The translations under genes and the position numbers were made by a program. Under the pieces are notes generated by a model. That model saw nothing but the letters and a program-made list of their open reading frames with translations. It was not told the DNA's origin and did not search any database. Shown piece by piece: positions 1-9,048 of a stretch of 64,000 nt of DNA. The stretch spans positions 1,100,247 to 1,164,246 of the forward strand of contig SMSO01000037.1 in NCBI GenBank assembly GCA_004764695.1, given 5' to 3'. Within the stretch, counting starts at the first letter, position 1, and each line of letters starts with the position of its first letter. The DNA is from Schizochytrium sp. TIO01. Its lineage: Eukaryota > Sar > Bigyra > Thraustochytrida > Thraustochytriidae.

Positions 1-518
1 AAGAAAACTCTTCTCAAAGAGTTGAAGTTGAGGAATCTGGGTGATGTGAACCACCGTGGGTAATCTTCTTTTGACACCGAGAGGTTGGTCTCGTGGCAAA
101 GAAAATCCCTGGTTCATCGCATGGGCGTAGGAAAACGAGAGTACGTCTTGCGGTCACAAAGACATTGATTGATCCATCATCTTTCCTAGCTGCTCAGTTC
201 AGTAGCACAAGGAAATGAAAGGTGGCGATCAGAAGTTATATGTTGGATACATACACCTCTTCAATGTACATACACAGAGTGCAGACAATCAGCGATACCA
301 ACAGCAACTATGACTGGTCGACGGGGATGCTAAAATTGCAGACTTCCTTCTGAGCCCTCGGGTACTGAAGTCAAAAACCAATATCTACGAATCTACTTGT
401 CTGAGTCATATATACCATCCATAGTTGATGTTTATCTGCGTCGCTGGGGAAAGTTAATGCCCTGATACGTAATCGAAGAGGAGGGGTGAGGTGCGTTGGG
501 GAGCTCTTGTCCGGGCAG

Positions 519-592
519 AGATGATATTATGCATGTATTACCTGAACATCGCTAGTGAAGATACTTTATTTTCCAGAATTACCCTGAGCCAT
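519..592. repeat. Direct repeat copy 1 (74 bp)
   Basis: This segment is identical over its full 74 bases to 730-803, with a start-to-start distance of 211 bp. It begins AGATGATATTATGCATG and ends ACCCTGAGCCAT. It lies in apparently non-coding sequence upstream of the LYR-domain exon. The exact identity suggests a recent local duplication or an assembly duplication. Confidence 0.95.
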
Positions 593-729
593 CATCAACA
601 CAAGAGCCACCACGCAATCTAGCAACAACGAGTCCCCAAACTTTGAAATGGTGTTTCAGGTTATTTTCTTCAAGGGGAGAGTAGAGTGAATTTTATCGTA
701 GCAACTATCACACATTTCTGTCTTGGCAA

Positions 730-803
730 AGATGATATTATGCATGTATTACCTGAACATCGCTAGTGAAGATACTTTATTTTCCAGAATTACCCTGAGC
801 CAT
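730..803. repeat. Direct repeat copy 2 (74 bp)
   Basis: This is the second identical copy of the 519-592 segment. The 137 bp between the copies is not itself duplicated, so the pair is not a simple tandem array. Confidence 0.95.
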
Positions 804-989
804 TGACAAATGTTGTGTTAAATTCACAAACTATACGAAGACTTTACCTGGAAACTGTGAGATGTCGGAAGGGGAGGGGGGGGGTACACAAGGTTGAGGA
901 AGGAAATTTCCAAGACAATAAATTACACGTGCACAGATTTCACTAACATGGTTACTCTGCTCATTACCCACATATTTCTGAATTCACAG

Positions 990-1210
990 CCCGGTGTTTC
1001 TACTGGTGCAATGACGATGGTGAACCGTGGTCCCGCGTACTTAAAGAAAGTGCGCGTAAGGAGTTTGAGGAGGCTCGCTACGAAAAGGATCCTATAATTG
1101 TTGCACGTATGCTTGTTGTCGGACGCCAGTGTGTCGAGGACATGAAGCGCAAGTTCAACGAAACGGAAGATGCAATCCGCAAGCGTATCGAGAACACTCG
1201 TCAACGCTGA
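990..1210 (+). CDS. LYR-motif (complex1_LYR family) protein, 3' coding exon, partial
   Basis: The reading frame ending in TGA at 1208-1210 gives a coherent charged helical C-terminus containing EPWSRVLKESARKEFEEARY and later MLVVGRQCVEDMKRKF. This matches the second and third helices of small LYR proteins such as LYRM2, in which an ARxEF core is followed by a long helix near the C-terminus. LYR proteins are small mitochondrial factors that bind the acyl-carrier protein and act in respiratory-complex or Fe-S assembly. The exon start is inferred from the TTCACAG acceptor ending at 989, with a CTAAC word 42 bases upstream. The same frame hits a stop at 944-946, so the N-terminus must lie in an upstream exon that I did not identify. 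The gene converges on the glycerate kinase gene. Family assignment is moderately sure; the exact member is not. Confidence 0.5.
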
Positions 1211-1510
1211 ATTGCACCAGCGGTCTCCATATCCATTATTCTCTGTACACATTCCATAACCCCTGTACATTTGCCCAGCGTTTGGTTCCTGTATATAACC
1301 AATATTCTGGGCCCTTTGTGTTACTTCTATATAAAACACCTGCTACATTAGATAATGCACATAAATTGTGACATGTTTTACTTTTGTTTACCTCAACAAC
1401 CTTGTCTTGGGATTACTCAGTGTGAATGAACAAATGCTCGTTTGAATAATGGGGCAGTAGGAAAGAAATACTACAACAGATACAAAAACTTGCCATGGAC
1501 CAATGTTAGC

Positions 1511-2914
1511 TCATTCAACGAGTAAAATACACAGATCCATCACATTGGTACCCGTAGGGCCAACTTTGATATGCGCTTCAGAGTCCTGGAAAAAACCGTA
1601 CGAGTTATGGGATGCAAGATGTTTCTTGGCTCGGGCGAGTTCTTCACGGGATCTACATACCTCGCCATCTACAACAGCTCCAGCAGCGTCACAAGGGCCA
1701 TCTTGACCGTCTGTTCCAGCAGCCAACAGAGTAATTCCATGTTCTTGACTCAAGCTAATAGCAGCAGCCAGCGCCAGTTCTTGATTGCGCCCACCCAATC
1801 CTGAGGCAGCCTCCCTCGAAAGAGTCACCGTTGTTTCTCCTCCAACAAGAATGCAGGCTGGGAGTTTGCCAAATGTACCTTGATCCCGGGCATCACGAGC
1901 AATACCCACAAGAAAGCTAGCAGCATGGCGAGCTTCGCCCTGCATTTGCGATGTGAGAATTTTAGCATTGTACCCCATCTTTGTTGCCTCTGTTTTGGCT
2001 GCAAGCAAAGATTCACGGTTACTTGCCACAATGAGGTTCGTTGTTTTCTCCAAGCTAGTGGATCCTGGTTTACAAGTCTCCAAAACGTCCAAGCTAGCTT
2101 TGTCCTGATCCAGAAACGTCCACACCGCTGGAGGAATTGCCGAAGCAATGCCGTAAGAGGGGTCCTTTAGAATCTCCTTGCAGTCCTCAAAGCTCGTAGG
2201 ATCTGGAGATGTTGAACCTCCAGCAATAACCTCAAGCGGGTCACCCACTACGTCGGAGAGAATGAATGAAACAACAGTTGCCGGATACAGACTCGCCGCG
2301 AATCGACCACCTTGGAAAAGGGTGAGATGTCTGCGCACAGTGTTCATGTCCTCAATCGGAGCACCGCTTCCCAGTAAAAGCTCCACAGTCTTTTGGATAT
2401 CCTCAAGCGAAAGGCCTTCTGCTGGTAGGCACGTGAGTGCTGATCCTCCACCACTAATGAAGTTGAGAACAAGCGTTCGCTCATCTGCTTCTTCGGCCAG
2501 CTGAAGAAGCTCTGATGTGGCTTTGACTCCCTCAGCATCTGGTAAAGGGTGACCAGCCTCTGCGACCCGGATGCTAGCCTTTGCCAGCTCCTCGCGCTCT
2601 TTAGAACTCACATGCCCATGTTTAGTCACGATCAAACCGCCCTTGACAGCCCCAGATACCTTTGGTTCGCTTTTCTGAAGTTGCTCAAGTGCAGCAGAGC
2701 ACATTTGCACAGCGGCCTTCCCTTGCCCAGTGAGAATCACCTTATTGAAAACGGCTCCATTACGTACGCTGCTGTCGCCCTCCGCAATATTAACGCGGGC
2801 CAGAAGAGCACGGCATGCGCTTTGCTCCAGAAGAGCCCTCTGTACTGCGCCACGTGGCTCTGCACCACGGATTGCAGCTGCTAGGATTTCGCGAGCTTTG
2901 GACCGCGCAGCCAT
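1511..2914 (-). CDS. GLYCTK: Glycerate 2-kinase (GLYCTK/TtuD, MOFRL family)
   Basis: The product is predicted to phosphorylate D-glycerate, giving 2-phosphoglycerate, in serine/hydroxypyruvate and tartrate-type carbon metabolism. From the ATG at 2914 the protein has 467 residues, within the usual size for the family. Visible motifs are GQGKAA (about 63-68), the glycine-rich SGGGSAL (154-160), MNTVRRHL, SDVVGDP (210-216) and GGSTSPDPT (222-230). The C-terminal MOFRL part follows, with GGETTV, GGRNQE and AAGTDGQDGP. The frame stays open upstream to about 2971 but only through non-ATG codons, so 2914 is the first ATG. The N-terminus just after it is rich in Ala and Arg and could serve in organelle targeting, which is inference. 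It is divergent from the TFIIH p52 gene across a shared upstream region of about 0.66 kb, and it converges on the LYR gene. The frame is intact. Confidence 0.9.
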   Translation of the reverse strand: MAARSKAREILAAAIRGAEPRGAVQRALLEQSACRALLARVNIAEGDSSVRNGAVFNKVILTGQGKAAVQMCSAALEQLQKSEPKVSGAVKGGLIVTKHGHVSSKEREELAKASIRVAEAGHPLPDAEGVKATSELLQLAEEADERTLVLNFISGGGSALTCLPAEGLSLEDIQKTVELLLGSGAPIEDMNTVRRHLTLFQGGRFAASLYPATVVSFILSDVVGDPLEVIAGGSTSPDPTSFEDCKEILKDPSYGIASAIPPAVWTFLDQDKASLDVLETCKPGSTSLEKTTNLIVASNRESLLAAKTEATKMGYNAKILTSQMQGEARHAASFLVGIARDARDQGTFGKLPACILVGGETTVTLSREAASGLGGRNQELALAAAISLSQEHGITLLAAGTDGQDGPCDAAGAVVDGEVCRSREELARAKKHLASHNSYGFFQDSEAHIKVGPTGTNVMDLCILLVE

Positions 2915-3573
2915 CCTTATGTTCTGCTGCAAAGAGTTAGCCAAAGTTTGAATTGTACTGTATTGCACCAAGAATGCAGAAGCTTGAGCAAAATGTTGCT
3001 CAACTTGAGAAAGCTCAAACTCGCCCTAGCCTAAATATAATTCTGGTTTCTAGAATCAGGCACGCACTGGTGTTTCTCCACACCAATAATTACAACTGGT
3101 ATCCCTATAATTGACCGGGACCCATTCGGATCTGGATTTGCTGCCTCCACCTCAACTCTCAGCTCACGTTCCGCTCTCCCGCCTTAGTATCTTCGCCGAA
3201 TTCTATTTTTCTCAAAGGCGTTTCTCTTCACCAACTTCCGACCTTCCTCGTTGCGAGATGGATGTGATCTTCTGGCATCCCTCGTTTCGTTTTTGCAGGT
3301 CTTCCACGCCCTAGTACGATGTCTCTTGCTGCTGTTGTCTCACTTGTTCTCTCTGCTTCAATGTCCATCGTTCAGATTGGTCAGATTCATCGTCTATAAT
3401 TCACTTTGTAGCTGCCTTTTACTATGAACTATAACTATAATCTATTGAAATGGCCTCCAGTCGCGCATTCTTTAATAGTAGACGAATCACGTTAGATAGA
3501 TAGTTGGAGTTTTCAATTAATGCTTTGTTTGTTCTTTCGAAGCGGTTTAGCCAAAGCAGTATCATCGTCAAAA
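2915..3573. promoter_or_regulatory. Shared divergent upstream region of glycerate kinase and TFIIH p52
   Basis: This 659 bp lies between the two divergent start codons and must hold both promoters and 5' UTRs. It contains only short chance open frames. I see no repeat and no element that I can name with confidence. Confidence 0.5.
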
Positions 3574-5124
3574 ATGGCGGCTCTTGTGACCTCGTCGGCT
3601 GGTGCCACGCCCGGCGAGGACTCAGCACATGATGGAGACCTGTTTGACTATGCTGCTTCTCTCTCAGACGACCGCGTCGCGGAGCTCTTCGCGTGCAGAT
3701 GGAGCTGCGTGGGCATTTTGAGGCACCTCTCGCCGGTGGCAAAACAGCTTTGTCTGCGGCTTCTGTGCGTAAGGAAACCAGTGCCAAAAGTTTGGCTTAA
3801 CCAATCTGCCGTCGCAGGACCTCAAGCAAAAACTGCACTCAAAGATGCTCTGGAACAGCTGAAAAAGCTCAGGGTGCTCGTTGACGCTGAAGGCGAAGCT
3901 GGACGCGTGCAATTGCACAAGACTTTTGCCTCACAATTGCGGAACTCTGTCACTGCATCTAAGATCTCGGAACTGCCATGGCAAGATGGCATCAAAGTTG
4001 AAGAAAGCATTGGCGTAGATCTCACAGCGTTGCAGGAAACTGCTCTCAGAAAGTGGACAGCTATTCTTCATTTTGTAGTGGGATCAACAGAGTTTGGCAG
4101 CCCTGGATCTAGAGTTGTCAAGCTGCTGGTAAGCATGGGTCTCATGCGATATGGCTCGGGCCCAAACGATGCAGGAGGGCCGAAAATTACTCGCCAGGGA
4201 TATGAATTTATGCTCAAGGATATTCACGAGCAGATTTGGATTTTCATGAAGCATTACACCAGAAAAGTAAGCTCCCCCCAGAGCGTTTTGCAGATGCTGT
4301 TCAGAATGAGCTACTGCACACCGGGAACGCCGTGTACCTCAAGAGCGCTCGATGCAACACAGAAAGAGCTCCTCACGGACTTTAACCTCTTTGGTCTTGT
4401 GCAAATCGATAGTAGGCACCCGGACAGGTTTTTCCCTACATCACTTGGTGTCAATGTCGTCTTTGGACAATCTCGCGAGGAACGAATGGCAGCTGCAGCA
4501 AAGGCCGTTGACTTTCCATCATCCCAGGGTAGTATGCCTGGCGTGGCTGATGGATCTAAAAAGGTCAAAGCTGAACCTGGTGTTGCAGGCGGTACCGCCA
4601 AGACTCAGGACGAAATGACGGCCAACGATGTCTTTATAATTTGCGAGACCAACTTCAAGGTCTATGCGTACACTCAGTCATCGCTACACATTGAGATGTT
4701 GCGTCTTTTTGTTAAGATTGAGTGTATTCTTCCGAACCTTATTGTAGCCATCATCACACGTAGTTCCATCCGTTCAGCCTTTAAGCTTGGCATTACGGGA
4801 AGCCAAATTATTCACTTTCTTACAGAGAATGCTCACCCGCTCTGTAAAAAGCGTCACCGTCTTGTTCCGGACAACATTACAGATCAAATTATCCTTTGGG
4901 AGGGTGAGCGAAACCGTGTTGTCGCGCAACGGGGTATGTGTTATCACGACTTTATGCCCGAGGAGGCGTCTGTGTACCATGCAGCTGTGGGTCTTGCGAG
5001 AGACAATAAGTGGCTTCTGTTTCAGGCATCGGAGCCAAAGATGTCGCTTGTCATTATTGAGTCTAAACACGAAGAAATGCGCGCTTTCATTAAACAAACC
5101 CGTGAGCGCCTTCGCAGTGGGTAG
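3574..5124 (+). CDS. TFB2: TFIIH core subunit p52 / Tfb2 (GTF2H4)
   Basis: This is the p52 subunit of TFIIH. It anchors and stimulates the XPB/Ssl2 translocase in transcription initiation and nucleotide excision repair, and its C-terminus pairs with p8/Tfb5. From the ATG at 3574 (context TCAAAAATGGCG) it is 516 residues, close to the usual 450-520. The N-terminal helical repeat is recognisable (FDYAASLSDDRVAELF, then LSPVAKQLCLRLL and a VWL segment), as are the central MGLMRYGSG and EQIWIFMKHY stretches. The end is characteristic: GSQIIHFLTENAHPLCK, DQIILWEGERNRV, then a small alpha/beta C-terminal module. A Lys/Glu/Ala-rich linker of about 50 residues sits before the C-terminal third. An in-frame ATG at 3520 would add 18 residues; 3574 is preferred for its context. 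No introns are apparent. Confidence 0.92.
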   Translation: MAALVTSSAGATPGEDSAHDGDLFDYAASLSDDRVAELFACRWSCVGILRHLSPVAKQLCLRLLCVRKPVPKVWLNQSAVAGPQAKTALKDALEQLKKLRVLVDAEGEAGRVQLHKTFASQLRNSVTASKISELPWQDGIKVEESIGVDLTALQETALRKWTAILHFVVGSTEFGSPGSRVVKLLVSMGLMRYGSGPNDAGGPKITRQGYEFMLKDIHEQIWIFMKHYTRKVSSPQSVLQMLFRMSYCTPGTPCTSRALDATQKELLTDFNLFGLVQIDSRHPDRFFPTSLGVNVVFGQSREERMAAAAKAVDFPSSQGSMPGVADGSKKVKAEPGVAGGTAKTQDEMTANDVFIICETNFKVYAYTQSSLHIEMLRLFVKIECILPNLIVAIITRSSIRSAFKLGITGSQIIHFLTENAHPLCKKRHRLVPDNITDQIILWEGERNRVVAQRGMCYHDFMPEEASVYHAAVGLARDNKWLLFQASEPKMSLVIIESKHEEMRAFIKQTRERLRSG

Positions 5125-5840
5125 ATATCCTGTAGATCAAATTTCTTTCTTGCCCTTGATCTATTAGAAAATTATACTATATACTAATTAATCAAAGTAT
5201 TTCTAAGTTTTCATAGATCTGAATTCCAATGTCAAAAGTCCCATTTAACACTAGAGTCAGAATTGCACTCTGCTTGTCTAGCAGATTCAATCAAATGTTT
5301 TCCCTGTCCGCAACACTAAACCATCAACTAGGAATCACTAGTCATGAGGCTCTTTCACACAATGTTGCCTACACTGCAGCAATTGCATGTGCTTTTGGAC
5401 AGTTCTCTCCCCTCAACCAATTTCCTCTTTTATCAAAAGCTAACCTTCGTACTTAATTCCTCCTAATTCCACAATCACTTCTTTCTCGTGCAAGTTGACC
5501 GTGAAAGACATTGCAACAACACCTCAATTTTCCAAACAAATTATGGTTAAACCTAATGAAAAGATTGCTTACGCTCGCTCAGCCAATCTGATTTTCTAAC
5601 ATCTTAGGTCGTCAAGAAGGACCTGTCTTTTCATGATTCTATAAGTCATCTAAGGACTACTATAGGTACTGCAAGGCCGCAAAAGTTGGAATCATCTTCA
5701 CCAATTCCGCGACCAAAACTCTAGTATATAGGGAGCTGCGGAGGCACAGGCTCTCAACTGAGCCACGAAGCACGTGTTTTCTCCATACGTGCGTGTGTAA
5801 CTTCATTCGCAGCGTTCGTTGTCGCGGGTTGTGACAAGAA
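5125..5840. other. Intergenic, TFIIH p52 to dioxygenase-like gene
   Basis: This is AT-rich sequence holding the 3' end of TFB2 and the upstream region of the next gene, both on the plus strand. A 75-codon open frame at 5229-5456 has no recognisable features and is treated as chance. Confidence 0.5.
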
Positions 5841-6989
5841 ATGAGTGAGTTTGCCTCGGACGCAATGGCTGGCGCCAAGGCCTCCGCTGGAGCTGAAGAA
5901 GATCTTTCCAAGGTCCCTGCTCAAGGGGATGAGGCAGACGAAAGTGACGAAGACGTCAGCGAGCATGATGATGTTGAGGACGACGATAGCTCAAGTGAGT
6001 CTTCTGCGGCCCCTGAAATCGGCCTGGACCAAAATGGGCGAATTGTACCTGGCGTTGGCGGTCCTATCAATTACGACTTCAGATCGATGCACAACTGCGT
6101 GAACGTGAGCGAGATTTTGCTCGAGGACTGCAAAACTGTCTTTTCTGCTCGCCAAGCTGAAGATGAGGACGCATACAGCAGTGGTGAGACCTTCTTTGTG
6201 CGCGCGTGCGAAGAACCCAAATCTGCTCTTGAGCAAATGGCAATGGATGTCTTCAAGTTTCATGCTCATGGACTGACCTTCGACCCTGAAAAGTCTGGCG
6301 CGGAGTGGTGGACCCTCGTGCTTGATGAGGAGAGCGACGTGACCTTTCATTGGGACAAGGACTACGGTCTCGAAGACTATGGCGTCAATGTCTTCCCTCA
6401 CATCAGTACCGTGACGTATCTTGCCAACGCAGGCGGTGCGACGCTTGTCTTGCAAAAACTCGCCCCACCGCACTACTCCGCTCCCATCGTTGGACCTTGC
6501 GGCGAGACGGCTTTCTGTAGTAAGCCTTGTGCTGGAAAGCACATCTCTTTTGACGGCAGACTTCTGCACGCAGCTTCTTCGGATCTTCTTTCAATCTTCT
6601 CAGGCAAATCGGACGCGATGGAATCTTCTAGCCAAGGTACTCGTGTGACCTTTCTAGTGAACCTTTGGTTCAACCACATTCCTCGCGATGCAGAGCCTCT
6701 TCCTGAGAAGGTACGTGCTGATCTTAAGATGCCATTTACTGCGAATGATAAGACATGCAGCCCCTGGACGAAGACTGTCGAAGCAGCTCAAGCCACAGCT
6801 GAAGCTCGCCCTGTACTCGTCGATGTCTCTAAGGATGGACCTAAGGAGGAGCTTACATATGACTTTGGAGACCAGGACAACCGCCATAAGGTTAAGCTAA
6901 TTATTCCTAAGACCACAAAGCCCACTCCCACGGACTCGATCTTCTTGCGATTTGGCCCCAGTGTTGTGCCGCAGCTCATTAAACAATAA
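5841..6989 (+). CDS. 2-oxoglutarate/Fe(II) dioxygenase-like protein
   Basis: This 382-residue protein begins with an acidic, low-complexity tail of about 55 residues and continues as a double-stranded beta-helix fold. The putative metal triad is visible: H170-x-D172 in TFHWDKDYG, and the distal H243 in FDGRLLHAAS. R268 in GTRVTFLVNLWF is the expected 2-oxoglutarate-binding arginine. A STVTYLANAGGATLVL strand lies between, as in prolyl-hydroxylase-like enzymes. The substrate cannot be read from the sequence. There is no signal peptide, so cytosolic or nuclear action is likely. The HxD...H...R spacing is normal, so I expect an active enzyme. The start ATG at 5841 has context AAGAAATGAG; an overlapping ATG at 5845 is out of frame. 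The frame is intact. Confidence 0.7.
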   Translation: MSEFASDAMAGAKASAGAEEDLSKVPAQGDEADESDEDVSEHDDVEDDDSSSESSAAPEIGLDQNGRIVPGVGGPINYDFRSMHNCVNVSEILLEDCKTVFSARQAEDEDAYSSGETFFVRACEEPKSALEQMAMDVFKFHAHGLTFDPEKSGAEWWTLVLDEESDVTFHWDKDYGLEDYGVNVFPHISTVTYLANAGGATLVLQKLAPPHYSAPIVGPCGETAFCSKPCAGKHISFDGRLLHAASSDLLSIFSGKSDAMESSSQGTRVTFLVNLWFNHIPRDAEPLPEKVRADLKMPFTANDKTCSPWTKTVEAAQATAEARPVLVDVSKDGPKEELTYDFGDQDNRHKVKLIIPKTTKPTPTDSIFLRFGPSVVPQLIKQ

Positions 6990-8039
6990 ATGCGTAATCT
7001 ATGCTTTTCCTTTGCAAAATTCTTTCTGTTTTTTACTCGAGCCGTCGAATATTTACACCATGGATTCACTCTTCAGTACCTTCATGTAATAGGCGGATCA
7101 TTTTTTTTTCCCTTAAAGTTAGTGTCAGCAAGTGTTTAATTCATCAAGGCATAAGTTGAACACGAAGGCATTCGACGCCTAACCGATGAACATATAAAGT
7201 GGCCTTGCGGTGCCTTTTTGGAATCGAGGACAGTGAAAGCATTTAAGATTTCAAATGACCCAACATCTACGTGAGAAATTACAAGATTATACAAGTTGGT
7301 CTGTGCAGATAAATATTCATTCGCATAGACTGCCAAGGATGGCGGTGGTTGTGGCCATAATCGGAATAATGATAATAACGATGGTGGTGGTGATGACCCC
7401 TAAGTAGTAAATAACAAAGTACAAATACAGATAATAATAACTTAGGTCTACTACAACCTGAGACGAAGTCGAGGTCCATAAGAATGAGCCGATCGCAACG
7501 CACTTGGATTATTCATTCATTTACAGGAAGCTTTCGTTGCTATCTCTGTTTCATAGTGCTAATGAAACCTGATCCAAAATGTATCCCCTCGAGTGGAGAG
7601 CAATATTTCATAATCCTGGCCAACTCAAAACTGGAAGTTCCAGGCAGAGTTGTCTCCATGACTTCAATAAGAGCAAACGGATTTAAAGAAAGCCAACAAA
7701 AAGCAACTTCTTAGATCCATAGACAAAACATAGTCACGGCAGCCATGGCAGCAGCAGTAACACAAGAAAGAAAGAGAGGCCCACATTCGGCAGTACACAC
7801 ACCAATGCTGTGAGCACTCGAGTCTCCACAATAAGGGCCTGCGAGGTCATCTCATGGTCGAGCAGAGATAAATCCACGTCATTCTGAAGAATTGGCATGC
7901 AGCTCAGTAATCCCTGTGAAGTTAAGCTTCGACTAGAGGTTGTTATAGAAATTAAACCAAATCTTCATTCTTGATGTTTTTCAAATAAGCAAATGTTAGA
8001 TTTGCAAGAGTCGGCAGCTGAAGCGTTTCAAAAGCAGAT
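6990..8039. other. Intergenic, about 1 kb
   Basis: This lies between the convergent dioxygenase-like (+) and MED9-like (-) genes. I see only short chance open frames, some GGT/ATA-type low complexity near 7340-7440, and no conserved protein or RNA signal. Confidence 0.5.
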
Positions 8040-8483
8040 TCAGATAGAGAATGTTTGAAGAAAAGAGCGCTTCTTACTGAGCACTCTGTCGAGCTCTTCG
8101 AGCTTGCGCTTCTGCATGTCACGGCTGAGCTCGCCGCCTGGAATGGACTCAAGGAGTGCCTCAGCTTGCGCCAACTTGGACCTGAGGTCATTCATCTTCA
8201 TGCTGACGGTGCTTGAGTCAATGCCGACATCATCACGAGCGCTCGCCGCCACAACCTCCGTGAGCATGTCTCCAATTGTAGGCAGCATGTTGAAGGCCTC
8301 GTTGATCTCATCTGCTTCCAGAGGCGCTCCAGCGACCCGCTCGCGAGGTCTGCCGCCGGACGTACCACCGTCTTCCACGCCATCCGCGCTAGAGTTCTCC
8401 TGAAGAGCCACCATAGCGCTGGGAGTGAGGCCTGCCGTGAAACTCGGCGTAAACGAAGGTGTCATTCCCGGAGTTAAGCTCAT
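8040..8483 (-). CDS. Small coiled-coil protein, candidate Mediator subunit 9
   Basis: From the ATG at 8483 the product is 147 residues. It has a Thr/Pro/Ser-rich N-terminus (repeats of TPSFTP type), then NMLPTIGDMLTEVV. A long predicted helix follows, MNDLRSKLAQAEALLESIPG and then LSRDMQKRKLEELDRVLSKK. A leading hydrophobic helix, then a Lys/Leu-rich helix, a short IPGxxLS turn and a final ELxxxLxKK helix is the layout of the MED9 C-terminal domain. MED9 belongs to the Mediator middle module, which links activators to RNA polymerase II. The match is by pattern only and MED9 is poorly conserved, so an unrelated coiled-coil protein is possible. A GTAAGA word near the 3' end (about 8075-8080) could be a donor, so the last residues are uncertain. 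Confidence 0.45.
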   Translation of the reverse strand: MSLTPGMTPSFTPSFTAGLTPSAMVALQENSSADGVEDGGTSGGRPRERVAGAPLEADEINEAFNMLPTIGDMLTEVVAASARDDVGIDSSTVSMKMNDLRSKLAQAEALLESIPGGELSRDMQKRKLEELDRVLSKKRSFLQTFSI

Positions 8484-9048
8484 GAGAAAGATGACGAAGA
8501 CCAACACAAACGGAGTTGAAGCTGGAGATTGGGAGGGAGAAACCGAGGAGACCCACGAACGAGGCGGACGAGGGTTGAAATTGGGAAGAAACGCCGGATG
8601 CGATTCGCAAGGAAGATAACAAAGAAGACGTTTGTCTCGACGGATTGGGTTTGAAAGCTGGTGAATTCAAAATGAAGATGTTTGTTCTATGTGTTCTTTT
8701 TTGTTCTTTTGGTTGAGGCATTTCAATACAAGTTGATTTCTTCATGGTGGGAGAAGAAGGGCTGCGGCAAAGCACTTAGAATGGGAATGCGAGGACCTTG
8801 TGCACTTGAAGAGGATGAGTACCATGTTCACTTTGTTTCAATGAATCCTCTCCTTTTATTCTAGATAAGGTGATGTAGCAAATGTGCGGTTTGCCTAGGA
8901 GAAAATGGCCAGGCTTAGAGAGAATGATAAAACAATTACAGAGATGTGAACGATGAGACATTATATTAGGCCGCTGATTCCTTATGATTATGTTGAGGTT
9001 TCAATCAAGATTTCCGAAGGCAAATTCTATTCGCTCTAGAAGCAGTCG
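8484..9048. other. Intergenic, EF-hand gene 3' side to MED9-like 5' side
   Basis: This holds the upstream region of the MED9-like gene and the downstream end of the EF-hand gene, both on the minus strand. The open frames at 8682-8864 and 8776-8961 lack any recognisable features. Confidence 0.45.

Larger units (their letters stand above)
1..989. other. Upstream/intronic stretch of the LYR-domain gene, with a 74 bp duplication
   Basis: No complete gene is visible. Positions 1-63 are open in one forward frame and could be the tail of an exon (ending in TAA at 61-63), but I do not recognise it. The right end looks intronic: a CTAAC branch-point-like word at 943-947 is followed by a TTCACAG acceptor ending at 989, just before the coding exon at 990-1210. 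Two identical 74 bp copies (519-592, 730-803) lie here, listed separately. The upstream exons that would carry the LYR tripeptide were not located. Confidence 0.4.
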
